Notes: generated by a model from the sequence alone, not told the origin. A DNA stretch of 64,000 bases from Mactromeris polynyma (GCA_032209605.1 JASFXZ010000009.1:14805553-14869552), one strand, 5' to 3'; shown: positions 43,301-52,082, numbered from the stretch's first letter. Program-made: numbers and translations.

Positions 43301-46027
43301 CAATGCCAGTCCTCACATTATGATAGTCCAGGTACAATGCCGGTCCTCACATTATGATAGTCCAGGTACAATGCTGGTCCTCACATTATGATAGTCCAGG
43401 TACAATGCTGGTCCTCACATTATGATAGTCCAGGTACAATGCCGGTCCTCACATTATGATAGTCCAGGTACAATGCCGGTCCTCGCATTATGATAGTCCA
43501 GGTACAATGCTGGTCCTCACATTATGATAGTCTAGGTACAATGCCGGTTCTCACATTATGATAGTCCAGGTACAATGCCAGTCCTCACATTATGAGAGTC
43601 TAGGTACAATGCTGGTCCTCACATTATGATAGTCCAGGTACAATGCCAGTCCTCACATTATGAGAGTCTAGGTACAATGCCAGTCCTCGCATTATGAGAG
43701 TCCAGGTACAATGCCAGGCCTCACATTATGATAATCAAGGTACAATGCTGGTCCTCACATTATGATAATCAAGGTACAATGCCAGGCCTCACATTATGAG
43801 AGTCTAGGTACAATGCCGGTCCTCACATTATGATAATCAAGGTACAATGCTGGTCCTCACATTATGATAATCAAGGTACAATGCCAGGCCTCACAATATG
43901 AGAGTCTAGGTACAATGCTGGTCCTCACATTATGATAATCAAGGTACAATGCCAGTCCTCGCATTATGATAGTCCAGGTACAATGCTGGTCATCACACTA
44001 TGATTGTCTAGGTGCAAAGCCAATCCTCTCATAATGATAGTCCAGGTACAATGCAATTTGATGCTGGTAGTGTTGGTGATTTTCCCTAACTTTGATATTT
44101 GTTAAGTCTAGTGGACCAGAATCTGCCAAAGCAACACCATGAAATGAGAGTAGTACAGTGCAGCTATGACATTTGATATGAAATTCTTAATCATTTTAGG
44201 TACTTCATAACAATATGATACAAGAGATGTCTCACCCCGCAGCAGGTACTATCCAAGTGGCAGGTAACTACAATGTAGTATAATAATCAGCTTACTTTAA
44301 CATCCCTGATGGACATTGAAATACCACTACTGCATACTGAATTCCACGAAATATCCAGTGGTGAAATTATCACTTCAGTATTTCTCTTCTCGGAAAGTCA
44401 GAATTAGCGATTTCAAATTCACGAATTAATAACATTGTCATGTAAACCTCATGTAATTGCCGAGCAAAAACTGTTATGAGGTTGATAACTGTTTTGTTAC
44501 AGCTTTTGCATGTTTATACTTGCATCACATTTGAAGAGTTTGTAGTTGAATAAAAGTGTTCTGTCTACAGTTATAGCTTAGGTATCTGATGCGATATATC
44601 GTGTAAATATTGCAATACGTTGCTAAAATATTGTTGTTGAAGAGAAGTAGTTGCTGAAGAGAGGCTGTGGTTGAAGAGAGGTCGTTGATGAAGAGAGGTC
44701 GTTGGTTAAGAGAGCTTTTTGGTGAAGAGAGGTGGTTAGTAAAGAGAGGTGGTTGCTGAAGAGAGGTTGTTGGTGAAGAGAAGTGGTTAGTGAAGAGAGG
44801 TTGTTGTTGAAGAGAAGTGGTTGCTGAAGAGAGGCTGTTGTTGAAGAGAGGTCGTTGCTGAAGAGAGGTTGTTGGTGAAGAGAAGCGGTTGGTGAAGAGA
44901 GAGGGTTAGTGGCGAGAGTTGTTGTTGAACAGATGCATTTGATAAAGAGAGGTCGTTGATTAAGAGAGGTTTTTGGTGAAGAGAGGTGGTTAGTAAAGAG
45001 AGGTGGTTGGTGAAGAGAGGTTGCTGTTGAAGAGATGCGGTTGATGAAGAGAGGTCGTTGATTAAGAGAGTTTTTTGGTGAAGATCGGTGGTTAGTGAAG
45101 ACAGGTGTTTGGTGAAGAGAGGTTGTTGTTGAAGAGATGTGGTTGGTGAAGAGAGGTGGTTGGTGAAGAGAGGTGGTTGTTGAAGAGAGGTTGTTGTTGA
45201 AGAGAGGTCGCTGGTTTAGAGAGGTTTTTGGTGAAGAGAGGTGGTTGGGAAAGAAAGGTGGTTAGTGAAGAGAGGTTGTTAGTGAAGAGAGGTTGTTGTT
45301 AAAGAGATGCGGTTGATGAAGAGAGGTCGTTGGTTAAGAGAGGTTTTTGGTGAAGAGAGGTGGTCAGTGAAGAGATGTGTTTGGTGAAGAGAGGTTGTTG
45401 TTGAAGAGATGCGGTTGGTGAAGAGAGGTGGTTGGTGAAGAGAGGTTGTTGTTGAAGAGATGCGTTTGGTGAAGAGAGGTGGTTGGTGAAGAGAGGTTGT
45501 TGTTGAAGAGAGATTGTTGTTGAAGAGATGCGGTTGGTAAAGAGAGGTGGTTGCTGAAGAGAGGTCGTTGTTGAAGAGAGGTCGTTGGTTAAGAGAGGTT
45601 TTTGGTGAAGAGAGGTGGTTGGGAAAGAAAGGTGTTGGTGAAGAGATGTTGTTATTGATGAGAGGTTGTTGTTGAAGAGAGATTGTTGTTGAAGAGAGAG
45701 ATGGCTGCTAAAGAGAAGTGGATGTTGAAGATTGGTGGTTGTTGAAGAGGGCCACTGTGAAGATGATCCACTGCACAGGAAGATAATTCTTAATTCTTTT
45801 TAAATTATTATAATTATTATTGAAATGTGTATAAAATGGAAACATGGCACGATTACGTAAACACTTGATCTATTTCAGGTCCAGCTGTGCGCTTCAGTGA
45901 GTCATCTACGGTATTAAATTATTCCCCACCCACTTTAGGAGAACACACGAAGCAGGTACTTCAAGAGTTGTTAGAAATATCAGACGTTGAAATAAACAAC
46001 CTGATGAATCATGGTGTCATTAAATAA
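25332..46027 (+). CDS. SUGCT: Family III CoA-transferase, SUGCT-like (succinyl-CoA:glutarate CoA-transferase)
   Basis: Fourteen exons: 25332-25389, 26572-26671, 27246-27319, 27763-27851, 28662-28712, 29229-29349, 29581-29672, 33052-33195, 34232-34327, 39162-39233, 40330-40427, 41516-41618, 44200-44263, 45879-46027; 1311 nt, 436 aa, all phases compatible, GT-AG. Exon 1 ([19 protein letters not shown]) is Arg-rich, like a mitochondrial leader. The core follows the CaiB/BaiF fold: [71 protein letters not shown], then [15 protein letters not shown] with the expected catalytic Asp at residue 208, [33 protein letters not shown]. Length and motifs match animal SUGCT, which moves CoA from succinyl-CoA to glutarate and other dicarboxylic acids in mitochondria. 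Introns 7, 9, 12 and 13 are swollen by tandem arrays; intron 9 also holds a LINE. No frameshift seen. Confidence 0.95.
25550..25830. mobile_element. Inverted-repeat element with CCTGCGTTCA/TGAACGCA ends
   Basis: Left part CCTGCGTTCATTTTGCAATT; right parts ACTGAACGCATTG (25655) and CTGAACGCAAGTG (25803). Internal ATACAAAACAAAACGTGAAC and CTGTTAGACGTAACTGAACG match the element at 55062-55276. Non-coding; lies in SUGCT intron 1. Ends approximate. Confidence 0.5.
28333..28557. mobile_element. Palindromic MITE with TGACGTCA, copy 2
   Basis: CAGCTTTGGGATTTCAACCT and AAGTGACGTCATTTCGAG on the left; AATAACGTCATTTAAAGAAG, AGGTTGGAAACC and GTCGCTC on the right. The middle shares TATTTACTCCATATGGTCA and GGGGCAAACATTGCTTACTG with the copy at 17897-18106. 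It lies in SUGCT intron 4. Confidence 0.7.
29651..30729 (+). repeat. Array F, 49-bp unit made from the exon 7/intron 7 junction of SUGCT, about 21 extra copies
   Basis: The real exon 7 ends ACACATCACAGGACCAGAG and is followed by the donor GTAAGATATCTCAC. Every 49 bases after that the same exon end and donor come back: CATCACAGGACCAGAG then GTGAGATATCTCACAATGTC (sometimes GTAAGA, GTGAGC or GTGAGG), up to about 30729. So the unit joins the last 21-24 coding bases to the first 25 or so intronic bases. 49 is not a multiple of 3: use of the second copy's donor would shift the frame, and longer inclusion meets an in-frame TAA in the next unit (TAT ATA TAA region). The true donor is assumed to be the first, since only it keeps the SUGCT frame into exon 8. 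Confidence 0.93.
31140..32275. mobile_element. Long-inverted-repeat element with internal 43-bp array G (about 18 copies)
   Basis: Left arm (about 31155-31320) carries AAGTCTGAAAGTAGAAATTT, TTGAATGAGTGCTGAATATT and TTTTGAGATTGTAGTGTGAT. The right arm (32095-32270), reverse complemented, carries GAGTCTGATAGTGGAAATTT, ATAATGAGTGTTGAATATTA and TTGGAGATTTGACTGTTG. Between them, 31322-32093 is an almost perfect tandem array starting ACACACTCCTCAGTCAGGCT, with CTCCCAGATCTCGT at the unit end (variants ATATC, CATATC). The element at 48946-49250 has the same arms but only one diverged centre. No coding frame. In SUGCT intron 7, after array F. Confidence 0.75.
32461..32700. repeat. Expanded mariner-like MITE fragment
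   Basis: GAACCCTGGAAAACTGGTCT at the left, then irregular repeats of GGTCTTTATTATTGAGATG and GGTCTATATATTCAGGTG. It is the MITE's internal motif amplified about ten times; terminal repeats are gone. Confidence 0.6.
32795..32960 (+). mobile_element. 5'-truncated copy of the 'GTGGCGTTCCC' retroposon
   Basis: CCTTAGGTGCCTTATGTTTT, TGGATTGTTGTTTTCCAGGA, GTCTTATGTACGTGGCGTCC, ending AACTTATTCTCTCTCTTTC. In SUGCT intron 7, about 90 bases before exon 8. Confidence 0.7.
34291..34377 (+). repeat. Partial duplication of the end of SUGCT exon 9 into intron 9
   Basis: Exon 9 has GTACTGCACATGCCAGTATT; 52 bases on, inside the intron, GTACTTCACATGCCAGTATT recurs with GTTACGTGCCC in place of GTTCCATACC. 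The second copy has lost the donor. Confidence 0.7.
34385..35225. repeat. Tandem array H, 22-bp unit, about 38 copies
   Basis: The left half uses units like ACAAAGTACGCAGCTACCAC, the middle (about 34810-35120) AAACAAAGCACGCATTCACC, and the right edge returns to the first type. Frames across it are by-products. It follows the exon 9 duplication in SUGCT intron 9. Confidence 0.9.
35655..37111 (+). mobile_element. 5'-truncated non-LTR retrotransposon (CR1/L2-like) in SUGCT intron 9
   Basis: Covers the C-terminal part of a reverse transcriptase ORF (35684-36853), a short 3' UTR and a 3' tail of four TGTTTCA heptamers (37082-37111), a tail type common in CR1/L2-like LINEs. The start within the RT domain indicates 5' truncation. 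Same orientation as SUGCT. Interval 37115-38630 holds nothing recognised. Confidence 0.85.
35684..36853 (+). pseudogene. Reverse transcriptase fragment, 389 codons without a stop
   Basis: RT motifs in order: [16 protein letters not shown] (residues 11-26), [11 protein letters not shown] (69-79), and the catalytic box as YGFADDH (about 100-106), where Phe-Ala-Asp-Asp stands for the usual Tyr/Phe-x-Asp-Asp. [49 protein letters not shown] and [10 protein letters not shown] follow, the usual C-terminal series of CR1/L2 elements. The endonuclease and the N-terminal RT blocks are absent, so it cannot act alone, although the remaining frame is intact, which suggests a fairly recent insertion. Confidence 0.85.
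38640..38785 (+). mobile_element. 5'-truncated copy of the 'GTGGCGTTCCC' retroposon
   Basis: TGTTTTATAGTCTTGTGTTT, CCCGGGGTTTGTGTTGGGAG, ATGTGGCGTTCCCTGTAACA, ending TTAATCTCTCTTTC. In SUGCT intron 9. Confidence 0.65.
39425..39670 (-). repeat. Decayed SINE fragment
   Basis: GTACAGCGGTCAGTTGATCT and AACCAGGTATCCAAGG, then GGTGAACATCCGCCTTACCG and GAGTGTTCTACCGACTGAGA, the last resembling an inverted A box. It looks like the mollusc-type SINE of 16110-16388 in poor condition. In SUGCT intron 10. Confidence 0.4.
39770..39925. mobile_element. Foldback element related to the one at 5700-5950
   Basis: TCCCTTTTATCCCATCTAGA on the left against TCTCTAGATGCGATAAAGGG on the right, then GTGACAATCTCCTGTGAATG, which also follows the right arm of the 5.9-kb copy. 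Confidence 0.45.
40121..40275. repeat. Degenerate tandem repeat, about 43 bp, four copies
   Basis: TAACTACTTTGATGTTGTCT followed by TTACAAATTACTTGTATATA recurs with variation just before SUGCT exon 11. Confidence 0.6.
40905..41105 (+). mobile_element. 5'-truncated copy of the 'GTGGCGTTCCC' retroposon
   Basis: TTTGATTCTCCTAGTTATAC, CTGATGTTTTATGGACTTTT, GTTTTCCCGGAGGTCTGTGT, ATGTGGGGTTCCCTGTAGCA, ending TTAGTCTCTCTCTTTC. In SUGCT intron 11; one of the longer copies. Confidence 0.7.
41225..41400 (+). repeat. tRNA-like SINE (family of 23155-23410)
   Basis: GGCGTAGTGGTCTCGGGGTA and GAGCGCGCCGGACTCCTGGC for the head; GTACTGGTTGGTCTCACAGG in the body, here single copy. Confidence 0.55.
42116..42270. 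mobile_element. Compact inverted-repeat element, possible relative of 8476-8893
   Basis: GAAAGACCGATGGTGACAAT at the left resembles the AAGACCGGTGGTG terminus. CACACTTCATCATTTCTC inverts against GAGAAAACTAATGAAGTGTG at the right. CACGATGTG/CACGTCGTG lie in the middle but there is no array. In SUGCT intron 12. Confidence 0.45.
42440..44060. repeat. Tandem array I, 34-bp unit, about 47 copies
   Basis: Units begin GTCCAGGTACAATGCCGGTC and end CTCACATTATGATA, with variants GTCTAGG, AATCAAGG, CCAGGCC and TGAGAG that cluster toward the right part. It fills most of SUGCT intron 12, ending about 140 bases before exon 13. Confidence 0.92.
44330..44450. repeat. Fragment with CACGAATT motifs
   Basis: ATCCAGTGGTGAAATTATCA, ATTTCTCTTCTCGGAAAGTC and TTTCAAATTCACGAATTAAT recall the arms and units of the element at 8476-8893. 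In SUGCT intron 13. Confidence 0.35.
44630..45755. repeat. Tandem array J, 17-bp purine-rich unit, about 65 copies
   Basis: Units such as GAAGAGAGGTGGTTGGT and GAAGAGAGGTTGTTGTT, in irregular higher-order order. Almost no C on the plus strand, so it is strongly strand-asymmetric and is transcribed as a G/A/U-rich run. It fills SUGCT intron 13 and ends about 125 bases before the last exon. Confidence 0.9.
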
Positions 46028-46355
46028 TGTTAATTAATTTCTTATTTAGACGAGATTATCATTTATTTATATACATATCAGTTAGTTGGACTTTGACACT
46101 TCAGAATTCAGCGTATGGACTTATTACGGATTAGGCAAATCGCAAAATACGCAAATCAATGTTTAAGGTAAACATATAATCTAATATAAGCCAAACTCGA
46201 TACACTGAAAATATACAATTTGTTATTTCGATTCATTTACATTTAGGAAATATCCTAACTTAATATTATGCATGTGTCCTTAACCAGAACAGCCTTTAAC
46301 CAGAACAGTCATTCGAAAGCTAATTATGGGCAAATTTGTAAACCGTGACAGTATT

Positions 46356-46361
46356 AATAAA
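46356..46361 (+). promoter_or_regulatory. Candidate poly(A) signal of SUGCT
   Basis: AATAAA about 330 bases after the stop codon at 46027. No other feature is seen up to 47000. Confidence 0.35.
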
Positions 46362-46999
46362 CCAATTATCCGAGTATTTACCTAATCATGTACTAAACTT
46401 GGACTTCATATGAACTAGAATTGTGACTTGTATCTAAATACGTGTCGATCTGTTTATTATAATCATGAACAAAAGTACATGTAGGGTTGTTTTTGTATGT
46501 AGATTCTCTACGTTATACTGTAGTTTAATAATCTAAATTTAATAATCTAAAATTAATCTAAATCAAACATTTTTGGTTTCTTATCCGTTAATGAGCAATT
46601 CATATATATTATTGGAGTATCAAAAAACGTGATTTTCCTCAATAATTCGTGTATTATGAATGTATCATTGCAAATCAAGAATATACAATAACAACAATAA
46701 ATTGTATAATTAATTGTTTTTTGTTGTTTTTTTGCTTTCAAATACTCCTGGCCCTTGAACACGCTGTTTTATTATGTTTTACTTTACATTAAAATAATTA
46801 CCCTGGCATTGTAATTGCGTTGTTTTATGAATGTTCTGCTTTACAGTAAAATGATACTTACATAAAAGAAATACTGTAAATGTATGTATATATGTTGGAA
46901 ATCAAGGACCATATAGCGATTAAGTATGAGGTTAGCTAGCTGTTAAATCGATTTAAACCCCCAGTGTTTTTGCTGACAGTTCCAAGGCTGTAATTCACT

Positions 47000-47390
47000 A
47001 TATGGTTGTTGTTTCTTTTGTGTTTTGAATGTGTTTTGTATTTCCCTTTCCCCGGTGCAATTCTGTCACTTTATATAGTGTTCAGATTGTTTCCTGCCCA
47101 TTTTCGGCCTATTGCGGCCAGTTGTCTTGACTTGTCCTGTGATCCATTCATTAATCCCCCCCCCCCTCTCCCTTCCTTCACTGTCCACTTTGACTCTCCT
47201 AGTTTTTCCTTGTGGTCTGCCGGGCCATTCGTTATGCCTCTGTTCCTTAACATGTGTACCATTTGACCTCCTTAAGTGCCTTATGTTTTGTGGATTGTTG
47301 TTTTCCCGGAGGTCTGCGTGGGGAGGCACTGTCTTGTGTATGTGGCGTTCCCTGTAGTTACGTATTCTCTCTCTCTTATCACATACGTAT
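47000..47390 (+). mobile_element. Longest copy of the 'GTGGCGTTCCC' retroposon
   Basis: About 390 bases, including CCTGCCCATTTTCGGCC, a C-run, TGACTCTCCTAGTTTTTCC, TTATGTTTTGTGGATTGTTG, TTTTCCCGGAGGTCTGCGTG and GTGGCGTTCCCTGTAGTTAC, ending TATTCTCTCTCTCTTATC. It has no coding region I can recognise and no pol III boxes, so it could be the 3' UTR end of a LINE or a non-autonomous retroposon. Confidence 0.65.
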
Positions 47391-47487
47391 GTTGTTTCCT
47401 TATTGGTAGAATGTTCGTATTTAAATGAGAAGCGATCGTTTTTGCTATGCACACGCATGTGGCATAGGTCCTCGAAAGTAATTATAA

Positions 47488-48668
47488 ACATTCCGGTAGA
47501 AAGGTCACTGTGAAAGCACTGGGTAACCACACAGGTAGAAAGGTCACTGTGAAAGCACTGGGTAACCACACAGGTAGAAATGTCACTGTGAAAGCACTGG
47601 GTAACCACACAGGTAGAAAGGTCACTGTGAAAGCACTGGGTAACCGCACAGGTATAAATGTCACTGTGAAAGCACTGGGTAACCGCACAGGTAGAAATGT
47701 CACTGTGAAAGCACTGGGTAACCGCACAGGTAGAAAGGTCACTGTGAAAGCACTGGGTAACCGCACAGGTATAAATGTCACTGTGAAAGCACTGGGTAAC
47801 CGCACAGGTAGAAATGTCACTGTGAAAGCACTGGGTAACCGCACAGGTAGAAATGTCACTGTGAAAGCACTGGGTAACCGCACAGGTAGAAAGGTCACTG
47901 TGAAAGCACTGGGTAACCGCACAGGTAGAAAGGTCACTGTGAAAGCACTGGGTAACCGCACAGGTAGAAAGGTCACTGTGAAAGCACTGGGTAACCACAC
48001 AGGTAGAAAGGTCACTGTGAAAGCACTGGGTAACCACACAGGTAGAAAGGTCACTGTGAAAGCACTGGGTAACCCCACAGGTAGAAAGGTCACTGTGAAA
48101 GCACTGGGTAACCGCACAGGTAGAAAGGTCACTGTGAAAGCACTGGGTAACCACACAGGTAGAAAGGTCACTGTGAAAGCACTGGGCAACCACACAGGTA
48201 GAAAGGTCACTGTGAAAGCACTGGGTAACCACACAGGTAGAAATGTCACTGTGAAAGCACTGGGTAACCACACAGGTAGAAAGGTCACAGTGAAAGCACT
48301 GGGTAACCACACAGGTAGAAATGTCACTGTGAAAGCACTGGGTAACCACACAGGTAGAAAGGTCACTGTGAAAGCACTGGGTAACCACACAAGTAGAAAT
48401 GTCACTGTGAAAGCACTGGGTAACCGCACAGGTAGAAAGGTCACTGTGAAAGCACTGGGTAACCACACAGGTAGAAAGGTCACTGTGAAAGCACTGGGTA
48501 ACCGCACAGGTAGAAAGGTCACTGTGAAAGCACTGGGTAACCGCACAGGTAGAAATGTCACTGTGAAAGCACTGGGTAACCACACAGGTAGAAAGGTCAC
48601 TGTGAAAGCACTGGGTAACCGCACAGGTAGAAATGTCACTGTGAAAGCACTGGGTAACCCAACAGGAT
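47488..48668. repeat. Tandem array K, 39-bp unit, about 30 copies
   Basis: Units begin AAAGGTCACTGTGAAAGCAC and continue TGGGTAACCACACAGGTAG. The main variants are AAAGG/AAATG and CCACAC/CCGCAC. Because 39 is three times 13 and the unit has no stop in several frames, very long frames appear on both strands (386 to 505 codons). These are not taken as genes: no start context, no signal, no splice partner, and the variants are not biased to synonymous positions. Confidence 0.92.
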
Positions 48669-48774
48669 GAGAAGACAGGAACATATTAACTACTACTAAA
48701 ACAAAGAGAACAAAAAGCAAACGCAACATAATACACAAACACGAATGATGGAGGAAATAGGAGTACCACCGTGA

Positions 48775-48945
48775 ACAGGGTGTTTTACGTTCGAATGGTG
48801 ACGCGCCTGATCCTTTATTCGGAAGTCATTAGTTGGAGCCCCGCTTTGAACTGGGTTTATTCACGAACTTCACAATTGGTGAATTTGGCGCGATTACTGG
48901 GCCCAGGATTATAACGAAGACATCCGCTCAGTACTCAAATAAAAA
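48775..48945 (+). repeat. tRNA-like SINE (family of 23155-23410)
   Basis: GAATGGTGACGCGCCTGATC head remnant; GGGTTTATTCACGAACTTCA, CACAATTGGTGAATTTGGCG and CGATTACTGGGCCCAGGAT in the body. Confidence 0.5.
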
Positions 48946-49250
48946 AATACTCTTATGAGACTGAAAGTTGAAATTTGATTGTGGAAAACGTGTGACAATG
49001 GTAAATATATGCTGAATATTCTTTTTGGTCCATTTCGGTGAGATTATGAGATGTGGACGTAATTATTGGGTATGAGCCCCACACTAAATAATTACTCCCA
49101 TACCTCCTATTACACTCAAATCTCTAAGAAAATAGGTCACAAAGAATAGTCGGCACTCATTTAGCATTATCATACGTTGTCCACACTCAATATAAGTCGC
49201 GATAAGACTCATTTATAAGAGTTTTTGTATTGATTAGAGTGATGAGTGAA
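48946..49250. mobile_element. Compact relative of the array-bearing element at 31140-32275
   Basis: Left arm: ACTCTTATGAGACTGAAAG, TTGAAATTTGATTGTGG, ATGCTGAATATTCTTTTTGG, GGTGAGATTATGAGATGTGG. Right arm: TACACTCAAATCTCTAAGAA, GGTCACAAAGAATAGTCGGC, ACTCATTTAGCATTATCATA, ATAAGACTCATTTATAAGAG. The centre (CCCCACACTAAATAATTACT, CCCATACCTCC) matches about one unit of array G. Confidence 0.65.
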
Positions 49251-49434
49251 AATATCCGTCATAATCCCTGGCCCTGCTTTATAGTAACTCAGGAAGCAGG
49301 TATCCAGTTTGATCAACAGGTGTTGTCAGAAATTGCTTCATAATCAATGCAAAATAACTAAGGTTCTAAAAACAAAAACATGATATCTACTAAATGCATG
49401 GCAATATTGTTCCTTGCCTTTATTAACTAGATCC

Positions 49435-50355
49435 TGGACATTAGGCGTAATGACTTACCATTGTATGTGAGGACCTCCGGATATAAGGCGTAATAACTTA
49501 CAATTGTGTGTGAGAACCTCCGGATATTAGGCGTAATAACTTACAATTGTGTGTGAGGACCTCCGGATATTAGGCGTAATAACTTACAATTGTGTGTGAG
49601 GACCCCCGGATATTAGGCGTAATAACTTACAATTGTGTGTGAGGACCCCCGGATATTAGGCGTAATAATTTACAATTGTGTGTGAGGACCCCCGGATATT
49701 AGGCGTAATAACTTACAACTGTGTGTGAGGACCTCCGGATATTAGGCGTAATAACTTACAATTGTGTGTGAGGACCTCCGGATATTAGGCGTAATAACTT
49801 ACAATTGTGTGTGAGGACCCCCAGATATTAGGCGTAATAACTTACAATTGTGTGTGAGGACCCCGGATATTAGGCGTAATAACTTACAATTGTGTGTGAG
49901 GACCCCCGGATATTAGGCGTAATAACTTACAATTGTGTGTGAGGACCACCGGATATTAGGCGTAATAACTTACACTTGTGTGTGAGGACCTCCGGATATT
50001 AGGCGTAATAACTTACAATTGTGTGTGAGGACCTCCGGATATTAGGCGTAATAACTTACAATTGTGTGTGAGGACCCCCGGATATTAGGCGTTATGACTT
50101 ACCATTTTGTGTGAGGACCTCCGGATATAAGGTGTGATTGTTTACCATTGTGTGTGAGGACCTCCGGATATTAGGCGTAATGATTTACCATTGTGTGTGA
50201 GCAACCCGGATATAAGGTGTGTTTGTTTACCATTGTGTGTGAGGACCCCGGATATTAGGCGTAATGACTTACCACTGTGTGTGAGCAACCCGGGTATTAG
50301 ACGTATATGCCTTACTATATTGTTTGATGACTACCCGGACATTAGGCGTAACTTT
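49435..50355. repeat. Tandem array L, 43-bp unit, about 21 copies
   Basis: Units begin GGATATTAGGCGTAATAACT, then TACAATTGTGTGTGAGGACC with TCC, CCC or ACC. Both edges are more diverged (GGACATTAGGCGTAATGACT at left; GTGAGCAACCCGG type at right), as expected of an array homogenised from the centre. Confidence 0.9.
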
Positions 50356-50677
50356 TCATTAAAACTCCTGCCGTAGATTCGTAATAGCTTCAGTATCAGG
50401 CTAACCTGGGGCGATTACTTAAAAAATGTAATTATTATATTACAATTGCTTTGCTGAAACATGTAGCCATTGCATTACAATTATTTCTGATTTCAATGGT
50501 AACCATTACGTTCCAATTACTTCAGTGATAATAACTGATCAGATTACAGTTGATTTCAATCGAGATTATATTGAAAAAAAAGATAACTACAAATGAAATA
50601 TTAGACATACTGTAATCTAAAAGTAATTACAATTACAGATTAAATAGTTCTGAGTAATGATTTAATTACAGTCTCCC

Positions 50678-50935
50678 GTGACCGAGTGATTAAGGCATCC
50701 GCCTTGGGAGCGGGATGTCGAAGGTTAGGTAGGAGTCCATTCTGATATGGCCGGTTGGTGTGCCGCCGGCCAGTTAACAAATGCTAAGTGTGCGCCTACC
50801 TGACTGGTGCCTGGCATTAAAAGGATAGTAATCGGGAAGTTAATGTGCTCAGAAAGTAGGTGTCTCATAAGTCATAAATGGCTGGGCCTTTAAATAGGGA
50901 TGACTGTAGTAAATAAACACTTTACTTTACTTACT
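50678..50935 (+). repeat. SINE with a Leu/Ser-like tRNA head and the body of 20029-20330
   Basis: Head: GACCGAGTGATTAAGGCATC, with the long D-arm style of tRNA-Leu/Ser, and a poor B box. Body: TCTGATATGGCCGGTTGGTG, GACTGGTGCCTGGCATTAAA, GAAAGTAGGTGTCTCATAAG, GGGCCTTTAAATAGGGATGA, ending in a TAAATAAAC-type tail. Confidence 0.7.
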
Positions 50936-51469
50936 TAAGTAATCATTACATCAGATAACTTTAAATGTGTAATGATTGCGATTGATTACAATCACGGATT
51001 ACGATTACCCCATGTCTGGTACCGAGTTTAGGTTTGCACGTAACACTCAAGCTCCTGCTTGGTTATTTTTTCACTGAGTTATTTACCTTTGTTGGTTTTA
51101 CCTTGCTACACATGCAGTGTATGTTGAGAGGCACTCGCCATTCGTGTCCGCCTTGTCTCACACAGCTCAGCCGTACTAACATGGTAGTGCTTTTTGCATA
51201 TCAGTGTTGTGTAAACCAGTCAACTCTTACGTTAACCACCAAGCCAATTTCTCTTCAACTGAACAACATCCGTAACCTTGACGCGGATTGGTTAACCTTT
51301 CGATAAAGGGTACGTTACCTAACCGAAATCCACTGAATTTCGGTGAATTTACCGGAATCCATTTTAAATCTGGATTGTTCAGCAATCGTAACTTCTCGAC
51401 ATTGTTTATATTGCACAACAAATCTTAACTTTTAAATTGTGCCGACCATCTTTTATCAAGAAATTTCCC

Positions 51470-51620
51470 TTTTTTATTGTTTCGGGTGTTATGCTGTTTC
51501 CCAACAGTATTTCGGTTATATACGGCAGTCTCTTATCCTTCAGTGAGATTCGCTAACGATCCTCTACCTCTGATTCAATGACAGTCTCAGTATGCCATAC
51601 CGACATAGCTAACCGAAGTT
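51470..51620 (-). repeat. Decayed mollusc-type SINE body
   Basis: GTTTCCCAACAGTATTTCGG and TTATATACGGCAGTCTC match the body end of the copy at 16110-16388; the head is not recognisable. Confidence 0.45.
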
Positions 51621-52076
51621 ACTCACGTTATCTAAGAGAGCAAGCTTACGGGCCTTATTCACAAACATTTTTAGACTGAAACTCAGACTTAAACTTTAAA
51701 TTTGCACAACATATATATGTTCCAGCATTTCGTTTTTCATTTAATCAAAATGTATGAACTTTTGTCTGAATAATCGTTGATACTCACTCTACACTTTTGC
51801 CATTTTTTATTACAATATGTACTATAATATTAACATAGCGGGAAGATGTACATTTAACATTTCAAAATCTAAGTATGAGATTCAGTCTTAAAATGTATGT
51901 AAATGAGTCGCCTGGGCGAATAAATCTGACTTTGGAGGCCAGTCTCAAAATTCAAACAGATGATTGGTTGGTTCCGTTCTGGTGCTCTGATTGGTTGGTT
52001 CCGTTCCAGTGCTCAAAATTGACCAATGACAAGCCTGAATTCTGAACAAAACAACATAGCCTTTACAACAGGGCAC

Positions 52077-52082
52077 TTTATT
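52077..52082 (-). promoter_or_regulatory. Possible minus-strand poly(A) signal
   Basis: AATAAA on the minus strand next to an A-rich run. It could end the TGF-beta-like transcript, but no coding exon was found between it and 55321, so the link is only positional. Confidence 0.15.

Noticed and set aside
47066..48738. Very long open frames (386, 418 and 505 codons) over array K
   Set aside because: Artefact of a stop-free 39-bp unit; the frames overlap on both strands and have no gene-like context.
51227..51421. Minus frame with CC and WW tested as the missing TGF-beta ligand exon
   Set aside because: Cysteine number and spacing do not fit a cystine knot, and no acceptor in the right phase.
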